Shown here one piece after another: positions 42,133 through 50,795 of a stretch of DNA of 64,000 bases. The stretch is from Pseudomonas sp. PB101 (lineage in GTDB: Bacteria; Pseudomonadota; Gammaproteobacteria; Pseudomonadales; Pseudomonadaceae): the NCBI RefSeq assembly GCF_009764265.1, contig NZ_RWIR01000080.1:62001-126000 (forward strand), read 5' to 3'. The position numbers and the translations under genes are program-made. Position 1 is the first letter of the stretch, and every line of letters starts with the position of its first letter. The notes beneath the pieces were generated by a model. The model saw nothing but the letters and a program-made list of their open reading frames with translations. It was not told the DNA's origin and ran no database searches.

Positions 42133-43191
42133 ATGAGCAAGCAACCCTCCCTGAGCTACAAGGACGCCGGTGTAGACATCGACGCCGGTGAAGCATTGGT
42201 CGAACGCATCAAGAGCGTCGCCAAGCGCACTGCGCGCCCGGAAGTCATGGGCGGCCTGGGCGGTTTCGGCGCCCTCTGCGAAATCCCGGCCGGCTACAAG
42301 CAGCCTGTGCTGGTTTCCGGCACTGACGGCGTCGGCACCAAGCTGCGCCTGGCACTGAACCTGAACAAGCACGACAGCATCGGCATCGACCTGGTTGCCA
42401 TGTGCGTGAACGACCTGGTGGTCTGTGGCGCCGAGCCGCTGTTCTTCCTCGACTACTACGCTACCGGCAAACTCAACGTCGAAACCGCGACCCAGGTCGT
42501 GACCGGCATCGGCGCCGGCTGCGAACTGTCGGGTTGCTCCCTGGTCGGCGGCGAAACCGCTGAAATGCCTGGCATGTACGAAGGCGAAGACTACGACCTG
42601 GCCGGCTTCTGCGTCGGTGTCGTGGAAAAATCCGAAATCATCGACGGTTCCAAAGTCGCTGCCGGCGATGCCCTGCTCGCCCTGCCGTCTTCCGGCCCGC
42701 ACTCCAACGGCTACTCGCTGATCCGCAAGATCATCGAAGTGTCCGGTGCCGACATCGAAAACATCCAGCTCGACGGCAAGCCGCTGACCGACCTGCTGAT
42801 GGCCCCGACCCGCATCTACGTCAAGCCGCTGCTCAAGCTGATCAAGGAAACCGGCGCTGTCAAAGCCATGGCCCACATCACCGGTGGCGGCCTGCTGGAC
42901 AACATCCCGCGCGTACTGCCAAAAGGCGCACAGGCCGTGGTTGACGTGGCAAGCTGGAACCGCCCGGCGGTGTTCGACTGGCTGCAAGAGAAAGGCAACG
43001 TCGACGAGAACGAAATGCACCGCGTGCTGAACTGCGGCGTCGGCATGGTCATCTGCGTGGCTCAAGAGCACGTTGAAACCGCGCTGAACGTTCTGCGCGA
43101 AGCCGGCGAGCAGCCTTGGGTCATCGGTCAGATCGCCACCGCTGCCGAAGGCGCGGCTCAGGTAGAACTGAAGAACCTTAAGGCTCATTAA
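42133..43191 (+). CDS. purM: phosphoribosylformylglycinamidine cyclo-ligase (AIR synthetase)
   Basis: 352 aa. The family start MSKQPSLSYKDAGVDIDAGE is chosen over longer readings. PurM/AIRS motifs: GFGALCEIP, SGTDGVGTKLRLA, GGETAEMPGMY and PHSNGYSL. It closes the imidazole ring in purine synthesis. It overlaps purN by one base (TAATG), so they are one operon and probably translationally coupled. Confidence 0.97.
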   Translation: MSKQPSLSYKDAGVDIDAGEALVERIKSVAKRTARPEVMGGLGGFGALCEIPAGYKQPVLVSGTDGVGTKLRLALNLNKHDSIGIDLVAMCVNDLVVCGAEPLFFLDYYATGKLNVETATQVVTGIGAGCELSGCSLVGGETAEMPGMYEGEDYDLAGFCVGVVEKSEIIDGSKVAAGDALLALPSSGPHSNGYSLIRKIIEVSGADIENIQLDGKPLTDLLMAPTRIYVKPLLKLIKETGAVKAMAHITGGGLLDNIPRVLPKGAQAVVDVASWNRPAVFDWLQEKGNVDENEMHRVLNCGVGMVICVAQEHVETALNVLREAGEQPWVIGQIATAAEGAAQVELKNLKAH

Positions 43192-43841
43192 TGTCCGCAA
43201 CCTGTGATGTGGTGGTGCTGTTGTCCGGCACCGGCAGTAACTTGCAGGCCCTGATCGACAGCACGCGGACCGGCGACAGCCCGGTCCGCATCGCTGCGGT
43301 GATTTCCAACCGCGCCGACGCCTACGGCCTGCAACGCGCCAGGGACGCGGGTATCGACACCCGCACCCTGGATCACAAGGCTTTCGAAGGTCGCGAGGCC
43401 TTCGACGCCGCGCTGATCGAACTGATCGACGCCTTCAACCCCAAACTCGTGGTACTGGCCGGATTCATGCGCATTCTCAGCGCTGGTTTCGTGCGCCACT
43501 ATCAGGGTCGCCTGCTCAATATCCATCCCTCGCTGCTACCCAAATACAAAGGGTTACACACTCATCAGCGCGCGCTGGAAGCCGGCGACGCCGAGCACGG
43601 CTGCTCCGTGCACTTCGTCACCGAGGAACTCGATGGCGGACCACTGGTCGTACAGGCTGTAATACCGGTAGAGTTACAGGATTCGCCGCAGAGTCTGGCG
43701 CAGCGGGTCCATGTTCAGGAACACCTGATCTACCCGATGGCCGTACGCTGGTTTGCCGAAGGCCGTATAGCCCTCGGCGAGCAAGGTGCTTTACTGGATG
43801 GACAGCTACTCGCGGCCAGCGGCCACTTGATTCGAAACTAG
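43191..43841 (+). CDS. purN: phosphoribosylglycinamide formyltransferase
   Basis: 216 aa. Folate-dependent GAR transformylase: VVLLSGTGSNLQALID start, catalytic NIHPSLLPKYKGLHTHQRALEAG with Asn, His, and VHFVTEELDGGPL with Asp. It uses 10-formyl-THF to formylate GAR. The ATG shares its A with the last A of the purM stop. The DUF3108 gene follows 8 nt after. Confidence 0.97.
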   Translation: MSATCDVVVLLSGTGSNLQALIDSTRTGDSPVRIAAVISNRADAYGLQRARDAGIDTRTLDHKAFEGREAFDAALIELIDAFNPKLVVLAGFMRILSAGFVRHYQGRLLNIHPSLLPKYKGLHTHQRALEAGDAEHGCSVHFVTEELDGGPLVVQAVIPVELQDSPQSLAQRVHVQEHLIYPMAVRWFAEGRIALGEQGALLDGQLLAASGHLIRN

Positions 43842-43849
43842 GAGATTTT

Positions 43850-44563
43850 ATGCGTCGCGCCCTGCTCTTCGCTTGCGCTCTGCTTGCCTTGCCCTTCGCC
43901 CAGGCGGCAGACCTTCAACCCTTCTCCGCCAGCTACACCGCCGACTGGAAACAGCTGCCCATGAGCGGCACCGCCGAGCGCAGCCTGGAAAAAACCGGCG
44001 ACGGCAAATGGAAACTGAGCTTCAAGGCGTCGATGATGATCGCCAGCCTGTCCGAGGAAAGCACCCTGACCGTGGACAAGGACACCCTTCTTCCGCAGTC
44101 GTACCACTTTGAACGTGGCGGCCTGGGCAAGGCCAGGAAAGCGGATCTGGATTTCGACTGGAACACCAAGATGGTCACCGGCACCGATCGCGGTGACGCC
44201 GTCAAGCTCCCACTCAACCGCGGCATGGTCGACAAATCCACCTACCAGCTGGCGCTGCAACACGATGTGGCTGCCGGCAAGAAGACCATGAGCTATCAAG
44301 TGGTCGATGGCGGTGAAGTCGACACCTATGACTTCCGCGTACTGGGTTCGGAAAAAGTCGACACCAAGGCCGGCCAGATCGATGCGATCAAGGTCGAGCG
44401 CGTGCGCGACCCGACGCAAAGCAAACGCATCACCGTGATGTGGTTCGCCAAGGACTGGGACTACCTGCTGGTCCGCCTGCAACAGGTCGAAACCGACGGC
44501 AAGGAGTACAACATCATGCTCCTGGACGGCACGGTCAACGGCAAGGCTGTCAAAGGCAGCTGA
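43850..44563 (+). CDS. DUF3108 exported protein
   Basis: 237 aa. Signal peptide MRRALLFACALLALPFAQA. Beta-rich mature part with YTADWKQLPMSGTAERSL and, later, DTYDFRVLGSEKVDTKAG, matching DUF3108 (often with a lipocalin-like or beta-barrel fold). Function unknown. AGGAG 5 nt before the ATG and position in the purMN transcript suggest cotranscription, ended by a strong terminator. No relation to purine synthesis is known. Confidence 0.9.
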   Translation: MRRALLFACALLALPFAQAADLQPFSASYTADWKQLPMSGTAERSLEKTGDGKWKLSFKASMMIASLSEESTLTVDKDTLLPQSYHFERGGLGKARKADLDFDWNTKMVTGTDRGDAVKLPLNRGMVDKSTYQLALQHDVAAGKKTMSYQVVDGGEVDTYDFRVLGSEKVDTKAGQIDAIKVERVRDPTQSKRITVMWFAKDWDYLLVRLQQVETDGKEYNIMLLDGTVNGKAVKGS

Positions 44564-44580
44564 TCCTGATCGACATCATG

Positions 44581-44607
44581 AAGCCCCGCCATTGCGGGGC
44601 TTTTTTG
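44581..44607 (+). terminator. intrinsic terminator of purMN-DUF3108
   Basis: Stem AAGCCCCGC/GCGGGGCTT with a 4-nt loop, then T6. Confidence 0.93.
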
Positions 44608-44705
44608 TGGGCGCGAAAATTGGAACACCCGACAAGCGTGATGGCTCTATACCTTCAAGGTCTTTTTTGATCGAATGCCATTTCCAGCCGCTTGCGAGGT
44701 TTGCC

Positions 44706-45122
44706 ATGACTGTCACCGTCAACACCGTATCCGCCGAAGGTTTTCGCCACAGCGTACAAATCGATGACCATGAACTCTTCGCCGACGTGCCCGTCACGGC
44801 AGGCGGAGAAGGCTCGGCCCCGGAGCCGCACGATTATTTCGATGCGGCGCTGGGAGCGTGCAAGGCACTGACCCTGAAGTTGTATGCCAGGAAGAAAAAC
44901 ATCCCACTGACCGGTGTCGGTGTGGAGGTCAAGCGCGACAACAGTGAAGAGCAAAAAGGCAAATACGCGCTGCACGTCAAACTGACCCTCAAGGGCGTGC
45001 TCACCGACGCCCAGCGCGATGAATTGCACCGCGTGGCCGATCGTTGCCCGATCCACAAGCTGATGACCACGTCTGAAGTCAGCATCGAAACGCATTTGTC
45101 CGAAGGCGCCTTCAGCCAATAG
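44706..45122 (+). CDS. OsmC-family peroxiredoxin-like protein
   Basis: 138 aa from the ATG at 44706 (GAGG 6 nt upstream); the longer reading runs through the terminator. Features: DALLAACKALT-type first Cys in DAALGACKALTLK and the second in VADRCPIHKLM, the two Cys of the OsmC/Ohr peroxidase fold. It reduces organic or fatty-acid hydroperoxides in the family. The acceptor thiol system is unknown. Single gene. Confidence 0.92.
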   Translation: MTVTVNTVSAEGFRHSVQIDDHELFADVPVTAGGEGSAPEPHDYFDAALGACKALTLKLYARKKNIPLTGVGVEVKRDNSEEQKGKYALHVKLTLKGVLTDAQRDELHRVADRCPIHKLMTTSEVSIETHLSEGAFSQ

Positions 45123-45184
45123 CGGCAAGGCTTGCGCAGGCGGGTTATGCTCGAACGCATTACCCGCCCAGCCTGGAACGCACC

Positions 45185-46045
45185 ATGAACTCTCCACTCG
45201 TGATCCGCCCCCGCGCCGAAGATGTCGAAGGCCAGCCGATTCTCCGCCCGCTGCCATCCGCCAAGTGCCGCAGCGTCGGCCCCTTCGTGTTTTTCGATCA
45301 CATGCTGGAAACCCGTTATCCGCCAGGCAAAGGTATGAACATCCGCCAGCATCCGCACATCGGCCTGTCCACCCTCACCTACTTGTTCCAGGGGCAAATC
45401 CAGCACAAGGACAGCCTCGGCTCCGATCAGGTCGTTGATACCGGCGATGTCAGCTGGATGACGGCCGGCAGCGCCATTGCCCACGTCGAACGCACACCTG
45501 CGGCCCTGAAAGAAAGCGGCTTCACGATGCACGGTTTACAGATCTGGCTGGCATCGCCCAAGGACAAGGAACAAGGGCCGGGGCATTACAGCCATCATCC
45601 GGCATCGACCTTGCCGGTCAGCGACAACCTGGGGGTGAAGATTCGCATGATTGCCGGGTCGGGCTTTTGCCTGGAATCGCCAGTGCCGGTGCTTTCTCCT
45701 ACGCTGTACGCGGAATTGCAGCTGCAAACGGCGACCACATTGCTGATCCCCACCGAGCATGAAGAACGTGCGTTGTATGTTTTGAGCGGTGAGGTGCAGC
45801 TGGATGGCGAACCGGTGGAGCCGCATTCGCTGGTGGTCTTGCCTGCGGGGGAAGAGATGACGCTGTTTGCCGAAAGCGACAGTCACGCCGTGTTGTTTGG
45901 CGGCGCGGCGCTGGACGGGCCACGGCGGATCAACTGGAATTTTGTCGCGAGCGATCCGGCGGCAATTGATGAAGCACGTCGGCGCTGGGCGGCCGGGGAT
46001 TGGCCGACGGTGCCGGGGGAAAGTGAGAGGATCGAATTGCCTTAA
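45185..46045 (+). CDS. pirin-family protein
   Basis: 286 aa, two cupin-like domains. The metal site of pirins is visible: HPHIGLSTLTYLFQG, QHKDSLGSDQ and HVERTP. Some bacterial pirins act as quercetin 2,3-dioxygenase or redox sensors. The role here is unknown. GGAA precedes the ATG. It is 62 nt after the OsmC-type gene, which may suggest a joint oxidative-stress unit. Followed by a three-unit REP cluster. Confidence 0.92.
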   Translation: MNSPLVIRPRAEDVEGQPILRPLPSAKCRSVGPFVFFDHMLETRYPPGKGMNIRQHPHIGLSTLTYLFQGQIQHKDSLGSDQVVDTGDVSWMTAGSAIAHVERTPAALKESGFTMHGLQIWLASPKDKEQGPGHYSHHPASTLPVSDNLGVKIRMIAGSGFCLESPVPVLSPTLYAELQLQTATTLLIPTEHEERALYVLSGEVQLDGEPVEPHSLVVLPAGEEMTLFAESDSHAVLFGGAALDGPRRINWNFVASDPAAIDEARRRWAAGDWPTVPGESERIELP

Positions 46046-46065
46046 GCTCTTCGGTGTCCGTTACA

Positions 46066-46190
46066 TCGCCATCGCGAGCAAGCTCGCTCCCACAGAGGAA
46101 TGGTGGTCGACTCGGTTAACTGTAGGAGCTGGCTTGCCAGCGATGGCGGCCCCGAGAACGCCATCGCCGGCAAGCCGGCTCCTACAGGCT
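46066..46190. repeat. cluster of three REP units
   Basis: Three copies: CATCGCGAGCAAGCTCGC (46069-46090), an inverted GTAGGAGCTGGCTTGCC (46122-46138), and a direct CATCGCCGGCAAGCCGGC (46161-46178). Three subtypes lie side by side. The pirin and dienelactone hydrolase genes converge on it. Confidence 0.85.
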
Positions 46191-46195
46191 TGCGA

Positions 46196-46924
46196 TCAAC
46201 CCTTGAACACTTCATCCAGCAGATTGTGCATCGACGTGAACGCCCGAGCGGCGATCTTGGCGTCATACATCATCATGCCCGGCACGTTGGCGTGCGGGTC
46301 GGTGAACGAGTGGAACGCACCGCCGTAGCTCAGCAACTGCCAGTCCACACCGGCCGCGTTCATTTCATCTTCGAACGCCGGCAACTGCTCCTTCGGCACC
46401 AGGGGATCAGAGGCACCGTGCAACACCAGGACCTTGCCCTTGATGTTGTTCGCATCAGCCGGGTTCGGTGTGTCCAGCGTGCCGTGGAAAGACACCGCGG
46501 CCTTCACCGGCGCACCGGTACGGGCGAACTCAAGAGCACAGCAACCACCGAAGCAAAAACCGAAGGTCGCCAGTTTCGAAGTATCGATCTGGGCCTCACC
46601 CTGCTTCTGCAACTGCTCGAACGCCACCTGCATGCGCTTGCGCAACAACGGACGGTCATTCTTCAACGGCATCATTGCCGCGCCCGCCTCGTCGTTGTTC
46701 GTCGGACGAACCGATTGCCCGTAAAGGTCGGCGATCAACACCACATACCCCTTGGCGGCCACCGATTTGGCGATCTCCTCGGCACCGGCGCTGACGCCCA
46801 TCCAGTTCGGCGCCATCAACAAACCCGGGCGTGGACCCTTATGGTCGGCGTCGAAGGCCAGACGGCTTTCGTAATCCCGACCATCAATCTGATAGGCAAC
46901 GGAACGTACAGTGATTTGGCTCAT
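46196..46924 (-). CDS. dienelactone hydrolase-family alpha/beta hydrolase
   Basis: 242 aa from the ATG at 46924 (AGGAG 6 nt upstream). Nucleophile Cys in GFCFGGCCAL, Asp in HGASDPLVP and His in GGAFHSFTDP. The first step in DLH proteins is ring opening of dienelactone, but many paralogues act on other small esters. There are no aromatic-degradation genes nearby, so the substrate is unclear. It is leftward and 67 nt past the htpG end. Confidence 0.9.
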   Translation of the reverse strand: MSQITVRSVAYQIDGRDYESRLAFDADHKGPRPGLLMAPNWMGVSAGAEEIAKSVAAKGYVVLIADLYGQSVRPTNNDEAGAAMMPLKNDRPLLRKRMQVAFEQLQKQGEAQIDTSKLATFGFCFGGCCALEFARTGAPVKAAVSFHGTLDTPNPADANNIKGKVLVLHGASDPLVPKEQLPAFEDEMNAAGVDWQLLSYGGAFHSFTDPHANVPGMMMYDAKIAARAFTSMHNLLDEVFKG

Positions 46925-46954
46925 TTCTGACTCCTGATTGTTGAACACCAGAAT

Positions 46955-46982
46955 GAAAAAACCCGCCGAAGCGGGTTTTTCT
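46955..46982 (-). terminator. intrinsic terminator of htpG
   Basis: Stem AAAAACCCGC/GCGGGTTTTT with a CGAA loop and a T-run on the minus strand, directly after the htpG stop. Confidence 0.92.
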
Positions 46983-46991
46983 GCAACACAG

Positions 46992-48896
46992 TTAAGCCGA
47001 TAGTTCGACCAACAGCTTGTTCAAACGGCGCACGTATGCGGCCGGATCTTTCAAGCTGTCACCTGCCGCCAGGGCCGCCTGATCGAAGAGGATGTGCGAC
47101 AGGTCGCCGAAGCGCTCGTCGCTCTGCTCGTTGTCGAGCTTCTCGATCAGCGGGTGAGCCGGGTTGAATTCGAAGATCGGCTTCGAATCCGGAACCTTCT
47201 GACCACTGGCTTCAAGGATCTGGCGCATCTGCAGGCCCAGGTCCTGCTCGCCGATGGCCAGGATCGCCGGGGAATCGGTCAGGCGATGGGACACCCGGAC
47301 TTCCGCAACGGATTCACCCAGCGCGGCCTTCAGGCGCTCGACCAGACCTTCTTTGGCCTTGGCGACTTCTTCCGCGGCTTTCTTGTCCTCTTCCGAGTCC
47401 AGGTTGCCCAGGTCCAGGTCACCGCGCGCCACGTCGACGAAGCTCTTGCCGTCGAAGTCGCTGAGGTAGCTCATCAGCCACTCGTCGATGCGGTCGGTCA
47501 ACAGCAGCACTTCGATGCCTTTCTTGCGGAAGACTTCCAGGTGCGGGCTGTTCTTGACCTGCGCATAGGTTTCGCCGGTCAGGTAGTAGATCTTGTCCTG
47601 ACCTTCCTTGGCGCGCGCCAGGTACTCGGCCAGGCCGACAACCTGCTCGCCATCGTCGCCATGGGTCGATGCGAAACGCAGCAGACCGGCGATTTTTTCC
47701 TTGTTGGCGAAATCTTCTGCCGGGCCTTCTTTCATGACCTGACCGAAGTTTTTCCAGAAGCCCTTGTATTGCTCAGGCTCGTTTTTCGCCAGTTTTTCCA
47801 GCATGTCCAGCACGCGCTTGGTCAGCGCCGACTTCATCGAGTCGATGATCGGGTCTTTCTGCAGGATTTCCCGCGACACGTTCAGCGACAGGTCGTTGGA
47901 ATCGACCACGCCCTTGATGAAGCGCAGGTACAGCGGCAGGAAGGACTCGGCCTGATCCATGACGAATACGCGCTGTACGTAGAGCTTCAGGCCTTTCGGC
48001 GCTTCACGCTGGTACAGATCGAACGGAGCGCGGGTCGGCACGTACAGCAGCGAGCTGTATTCGAGCTTGCCTTCGACCTTGTTGTGGCTCCAGCTCAGCG
48101 GGTTGTCGAAATCGTGGGCGATGTGCTTGTAGAACTCCTGGTATTCCTCGTCCTTGATCTCGGTACGCGGACGGGTCCACAAAGCGCTGGCGCGGTTGAC
48201 GGTTTCCCATTCAACGGCCGGTTTCTCTTCACCTTCGGCAGCAGCCACTTCTTTCGGCAGCTCGATCGGCAAGGCGATGTGGTCGGAGTACTTCTTGATG
48301 ATGTTACGCAGGCGCCAGCCATCGGCGAATTCGTCTTCGCCGGATTTCAAGTGCAGGACGATGCGAGTGCCGCGCTCGGCTTTCTCGATGGTCGCGACTT
48401 CGAAATCGCCTTCACCCTTGGACGACCAGTGCACGCCTTCGCTGGCGGCAGCACCGGCACGACGGCTGAACACGTCGACTTTGTCGGCGACGATGAATGC
48501 GGAGTAGAAACCCACGCCGAATTGACCGATCAGGTGCGAATCTTTTTTCTGATCGCCAGACAGGTGCTTCATGAAGTCGGCGGTGCCGGACTTGGCGATG
48601 GTGCCCAGGTGGGTGATCGCATCTTCGCGGCTCATGCCGATACCGTTGTCTTCGAGAGTGACGGTTTTAGCGTCCTTGTCGAAGCTCACGCGGATTTTCA
48701 GTTCGGCGCCACCTTCCAGCAGCTCGGGCTTGGCCAGGGCTTCGAAACGTAATTTGTCGACAGCGTCAGAGGCGTTCGAGATCAATTCGCGAAGGAAAAT
48801 TTCCTTGTTGGAATACAGCGAATGGATCATGAGGTGCAGCAGTTGCTTCACCTCGGTCTGGAAGCCCAGGGTTTCCTTTTGAGTTTCCACACTCAT
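46992..48896 (-). CDS. htpG: chaperone HtpG (Hsp90 family)
   Basis: 634 aa, the family length. GHKL ATPase domain with NASDAVDKLR, LEDNGIGMS, GQFGVGFYSAF and a Thr in GTRIVLHLK. Middle and C-terminal dimerisation domains follow. The start MSVETQKETLGFQ at 48896 is chosen on conservation; an ATG two codons upstream (48902) has better SD spacing. A heat-shock promoter lies about 70 bp upstream, inside the end of the thioesterase gene. Cytosolic chaperone. Confidence 0.97.
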   Translation of the reverse strand: MSVETQKETLGFQTEVKQLLHLMIHSLYSNKEIFLRELISNASDAVDKLRFEALAKPELLEGGAELKIRVSFDKDAKTVTLEDNGIGMSREDAITHLGTIAKSGTADFMKHLSGDQKKDSHLIGQFGVGFYSAFIVADKVDVFSRRAGAAASEGVHWSSKGEGDFEVATIEKAERGTRIVLHLKSGEDEFADGWRLRNIIKKYSDHIALPIELPKEVAAAEGEEKPAVEWETVNRASALWTRPRTEIKDEEYQEFYKHIAHDFDNPLSWSHNKVEGKLEYSSLLYVPTRAPFDLYQREAPKGLKLYVQRVFVMDQAESFLPLYLRFIKGVVDSNDLSLNVSREILQKDPIIDSMKSALTKRVLDMLEKLAKNEPEQYKGFWKNFGQVMKEGPAEDFANKEKIAGLLRFASTHGDDGEQVVGLAEYLARAKEGQDKIYYLTGETYAQVKNSPHLEVFRKKGIEVLLLTDRIDEWLMSYLSDFDGKSFVDVARGDLDLGNLDSEEDKKAAEEVAKAKEGLVERLKAALGESVAEVRVSHRLTDSPAILAIGEQDLGLQMRQILEASGQKVPDSKPIFEFNPAHPLIEKLDNEQSDERFGDLSHILFDQAALAAGDSLKDPAAYVRRLNKLLVELSA

Positions 48897-48964
48897 GGTC
48901 ATCAAACTCCAATCAGATGGCATTGGCCGCGACCTTGAGCGATCGACGGCGGGTTGTCATCTGA

Positions 48965-48991
48965 GTTTGGGGCTGAGTTCAGGATTTCAAG
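48965..48991 (-). promoter_or_regulatory. sigma-32 heat-shock promoter of htpG
   Basis: CTTGAAA (48985-48991) and CCCCAAAC (48965-48972) on the minus strand with a 12-bp spacer fit the sigma-32 consensus CTTGAAA-N11-16-CCCCATnT. The -35 lies within the last codons (Leu-Lys) of the upstream thioesterase gene. Predicted leader about 60 nt. Confidence 0.85.
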
Positions 48992-49431
48992 GGCTCTTCG
49001 AGTTTGAAATGCGCACGGGCCGTGGCTATGGGTTCGGCTTCGGTGCTTTGCCAGGCAGTAATCGCCACATTGGCGACCCGCCGCCCCTGGCGCCAGACCT
49101 GGCATCGGGCCCACGTATCGCGAAACTGCCCGGCACGCAGGTAATCGAGGGAGAAGTCGATGATCTTCGGCACCCCGGACGTTCCGGTAAACACCAACAG
49201 GTGCAGCGCCGCGGCCAATTCCATGAAACCGGCAATCACTCCGCCGTGAATTGCCGGCAACAAAGGGTTACCAATGTTGTCCTTGTTCGCCGGCAGCTTG
49301 AACAGCAGCTCATCTCCCACCCTGGAGCACTCGACACCGATCAGCCGGGCATAGGGAATCAAATCCAGCAGCGAGGCGTAATCGCCCTGCTCGTGGGCCT
49401 TTTGCAGTTGGTCCCTCAAGGATTCGCTCAT
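48979..49431 (-). CDS. PaaI-type hotdog thioesterase
   Basis: 150 aa from the ATG at 49431, which overlaps the stop of the second thioesterase gene (ATGA). Hotdog core with AIHGGVIAGFMELAAAL, where Glu takes the place of the usual Asp of HGGx6D. It hydrolyses small acyl-CoA thioesters; the substrate is unknown. Its end holds the -35 of the htpG promoter. It is coupled to the next hotdog gene, and the two proteins may form a heteromer (inference). Confidence 0.88.
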   Translation of the reverse strand: MSESLRDQLQKAHEQGDYASLLDLIPYARLIGVECSRVGDELLFKLPANKDNIGNPLLPAIHGGVIAGFMELAAALHLLVFTGTSGVPKIIDFSLDYLRAGQFRDTWARCQVWRQGRRVANVAITAWQSTEAEPIATARAHFKLEEPLKS

Positions 49432-49931
49432 TGCGCCCCTCCGGCTACCACGCCACCAAAGCCCTTGGTACCTTTGATGCCCTTGCCCATGCGCATGAAA
49501 GTGCCCATCACATGGGCAATGGGCTGTTCGGGGTCGTCCTGATAGGCGAAGCCACGGGCAAAAATCACGTCGGTGGTGACCCGGTAGCACTGGGCAAAAC
49601 CATAGACATCCTTATGTGGCTCGGCGGCGTGCATATAGTCGATGCGCAGGTCGAGGGTCGGGCAGACTTCGAACTCCGGGAGTACGCAGAGCGTCGCCAT
49701 GCCACAGGCGGTGTCCATCAGCGAGGTCAGCGCCCCGCCATGAATCACGCCGGTTTCGGGATTGCCGACGATCTGCCGGCTGTATGGCAGCACGACCGTC
49801 AACCCTTCGCTGCTGGCGCTGTGAACGCTTAGTCCAAGTACCTGACAATGTCGCAACGCCGACAGGAAGCGCGTCGCACGCTCAAAAATGGGGTTTTCCG
49901 CCATTTGATAAACACTCTTGTTTAGCTCCAT
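49428..49931 (-). CDS. PaaI-family hotdog thioesterase
   Basis: 167 aa, or 158 aa if translation starts at the internal ATG at 49904 (MAENPIF), where homology to the family probably begins. No strong SD for either. The motif VIHGGALTSLMDTACGMAT has the full HGG...D arrangement. Hydrolyses acyl-CoA thioesters of unknown kind. It is first in a two-gene unit with the other hotdog protein (ATGA overlap). Confidence 0.88.
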   Translation of the reverse strand: MELNKSVYQMAENPIFERATRFLSALRHCQVLGLSVHSASSEGLTVVLPYSRQIVGNPETGVIHGGALTSLMDTACGMATLCVLPEFEVCPTLDLRIDYMHAAEPHKDVYGFAQCYRVTTDVIFARGFAYQDDPEQPIAHVMGTFMRMGKGIKGTKGFGGVVAGGAQ

Positions 49932-50062
49932 TCAATGCGCTGACGGTCGGGTAAAAGTTCCGCATTAGAATAAAACTTATATATCTCACAGAATTAAGGA
50001 ACTTAACCCTGATGCGTGGGTTCTTAAGGCCAGTAGATGCTTTTCATCAGGAGAAACACCCC

Positions 50063-50326
50063 ATGCGTAAGACTTTAGCTATTGCCTTGATGTTGACCGC
50101 TTCCCTCGGTCTCGCTGCCTGCGATAAAAAATCCGAGGACAAAGCTCAAGATGCTGCCAAACATGCTGAGCAAGCTCAGCAAGACATGAGCAAAGCTCAG
50201 GATAAAGTGAACGACGCCGCGAAAGAAAACGCCGAAGCCGCCAAAGATCAGGCTGAATCGAACGCGGAAGCGGCAAAAGAGGCCGCACCGGCCACTCCAG
50301 CTGCTCCGGAAGCACCTAAGAACTAA
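50063..50326 (+). CDS. small Ala/Lys-rich lipoprotein, coiled-coil-like
   Basis: 87 aa from the ATG at 50063, AGGAG about 9 nt upstream; a 17-residue upstream extension is not supported. Lipobox LAAC (MRKTLAIALMLTASLGLAAC). The mature part is a highly charged helix of Ala, Lys, Glu and Asp (HAEQAQQDMSKAQDKVNDAA) with heptad-like spacing, then a Pro/Ala tail. It resembles small envelope lipoproteins in style but lacks the terminal Lys of Lpp or OprI. Possibly a stress lipoprotein. Unknown function. Confidence 0.85.
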   Translation: MRKTLAIALMLTASLGLAACDKKSEDKAQDAAKHAEQAQQDMSKAQDKVNDAAKENAEAAKDQAESNAEAAKEAAPATPAAPEAPKN

Positions 50327-50344
50327 TACGGTTTTTAGAGCTGT

Positions 50345-50377
50345 AAAAGAAAACCCGCCAAGTGCGGGTTTTCTTTT
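50345..50377. terminator. terminator of the small lipoprotein gene (bidirectional)
   Basis: A long stem AAAAGAAAACCCGC/GCGGGTTTTCTTTT with a 5-nt loop, then TTTT-rich sequence. Its symmetry may also serve the MAPEG gene from the other side. Confidence 0.9.
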
Positions 50378-50393
50378 GTCCTCAAAAAAACGG

Positions 50394-50795
50394 TTAGAGC
50401 AAAATCGTTCTAAAAGTCGGACTAATCATCAGCAACATCGAACAGATAAATCCCACCAGCCAAACCAGGCTGCGTTGCCAGGTCAGGTCTTTCCAGTAAC
50501 ACGCCAGATAAATGATCCGCGAGATCACAAAGATGATCGCGAGCAAATCGATGAGCCAACCGGCCGTCTGCGTGGTGTGCGCCATCAACACACCCACCGC
50601 AAACAGGATGAATGCTTCGAAACTATTCTGATGCGCCGCCAGTGCCCGGGCCCCCAGGCCCGTGAGTTGCGTCTGCTGTTGGCGCGGCAAGTGGTTGTCG
50701 TAGCCGCCCAGCTCTTTCATGGCGGTAGTCACGGGCATCCGTGCCAGGTAAATCAATACCGCACTGATAACCACGCACCAGAATGGAATACTCAT
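50394..50795 (-). CDS. MAPEG-family membrane protein
   Basis: 133 aa from the ATG at 50795 that overlaps the DUF599 stop (TGATG). Four helices. MAPEG members in eukaryotes handle glutathione and eicosanoid chemistry; bacterial ones (inner membrane) are mostly uncharacterised. Features: RMPVTTAMKELGGYDNHLPR and the LGARALAAHQNSFEAF motif, the family signature with the Arg/Asn/Glu pattern. Coupled to DUF599. Confidence 0.88.
   Translation of the reverse strand: MSIPFWCVVISAVLIYLARMPVTTAMKELGGYDNHLPRQQQTQLTGLGARALAAHQNSFEAFILFAVGVLMAHTTQTAGWLIDLLAIIFVISRIIYLACYWKDLTWQRSLVWLVGFICSMLLMISPTFRTILL

Noticed and set aside
46066..46190. Short repeats as a CRISPR array
   Set aside because: The units are REP hairpins in alternate orientation, with unequal spacing and no cas genes.
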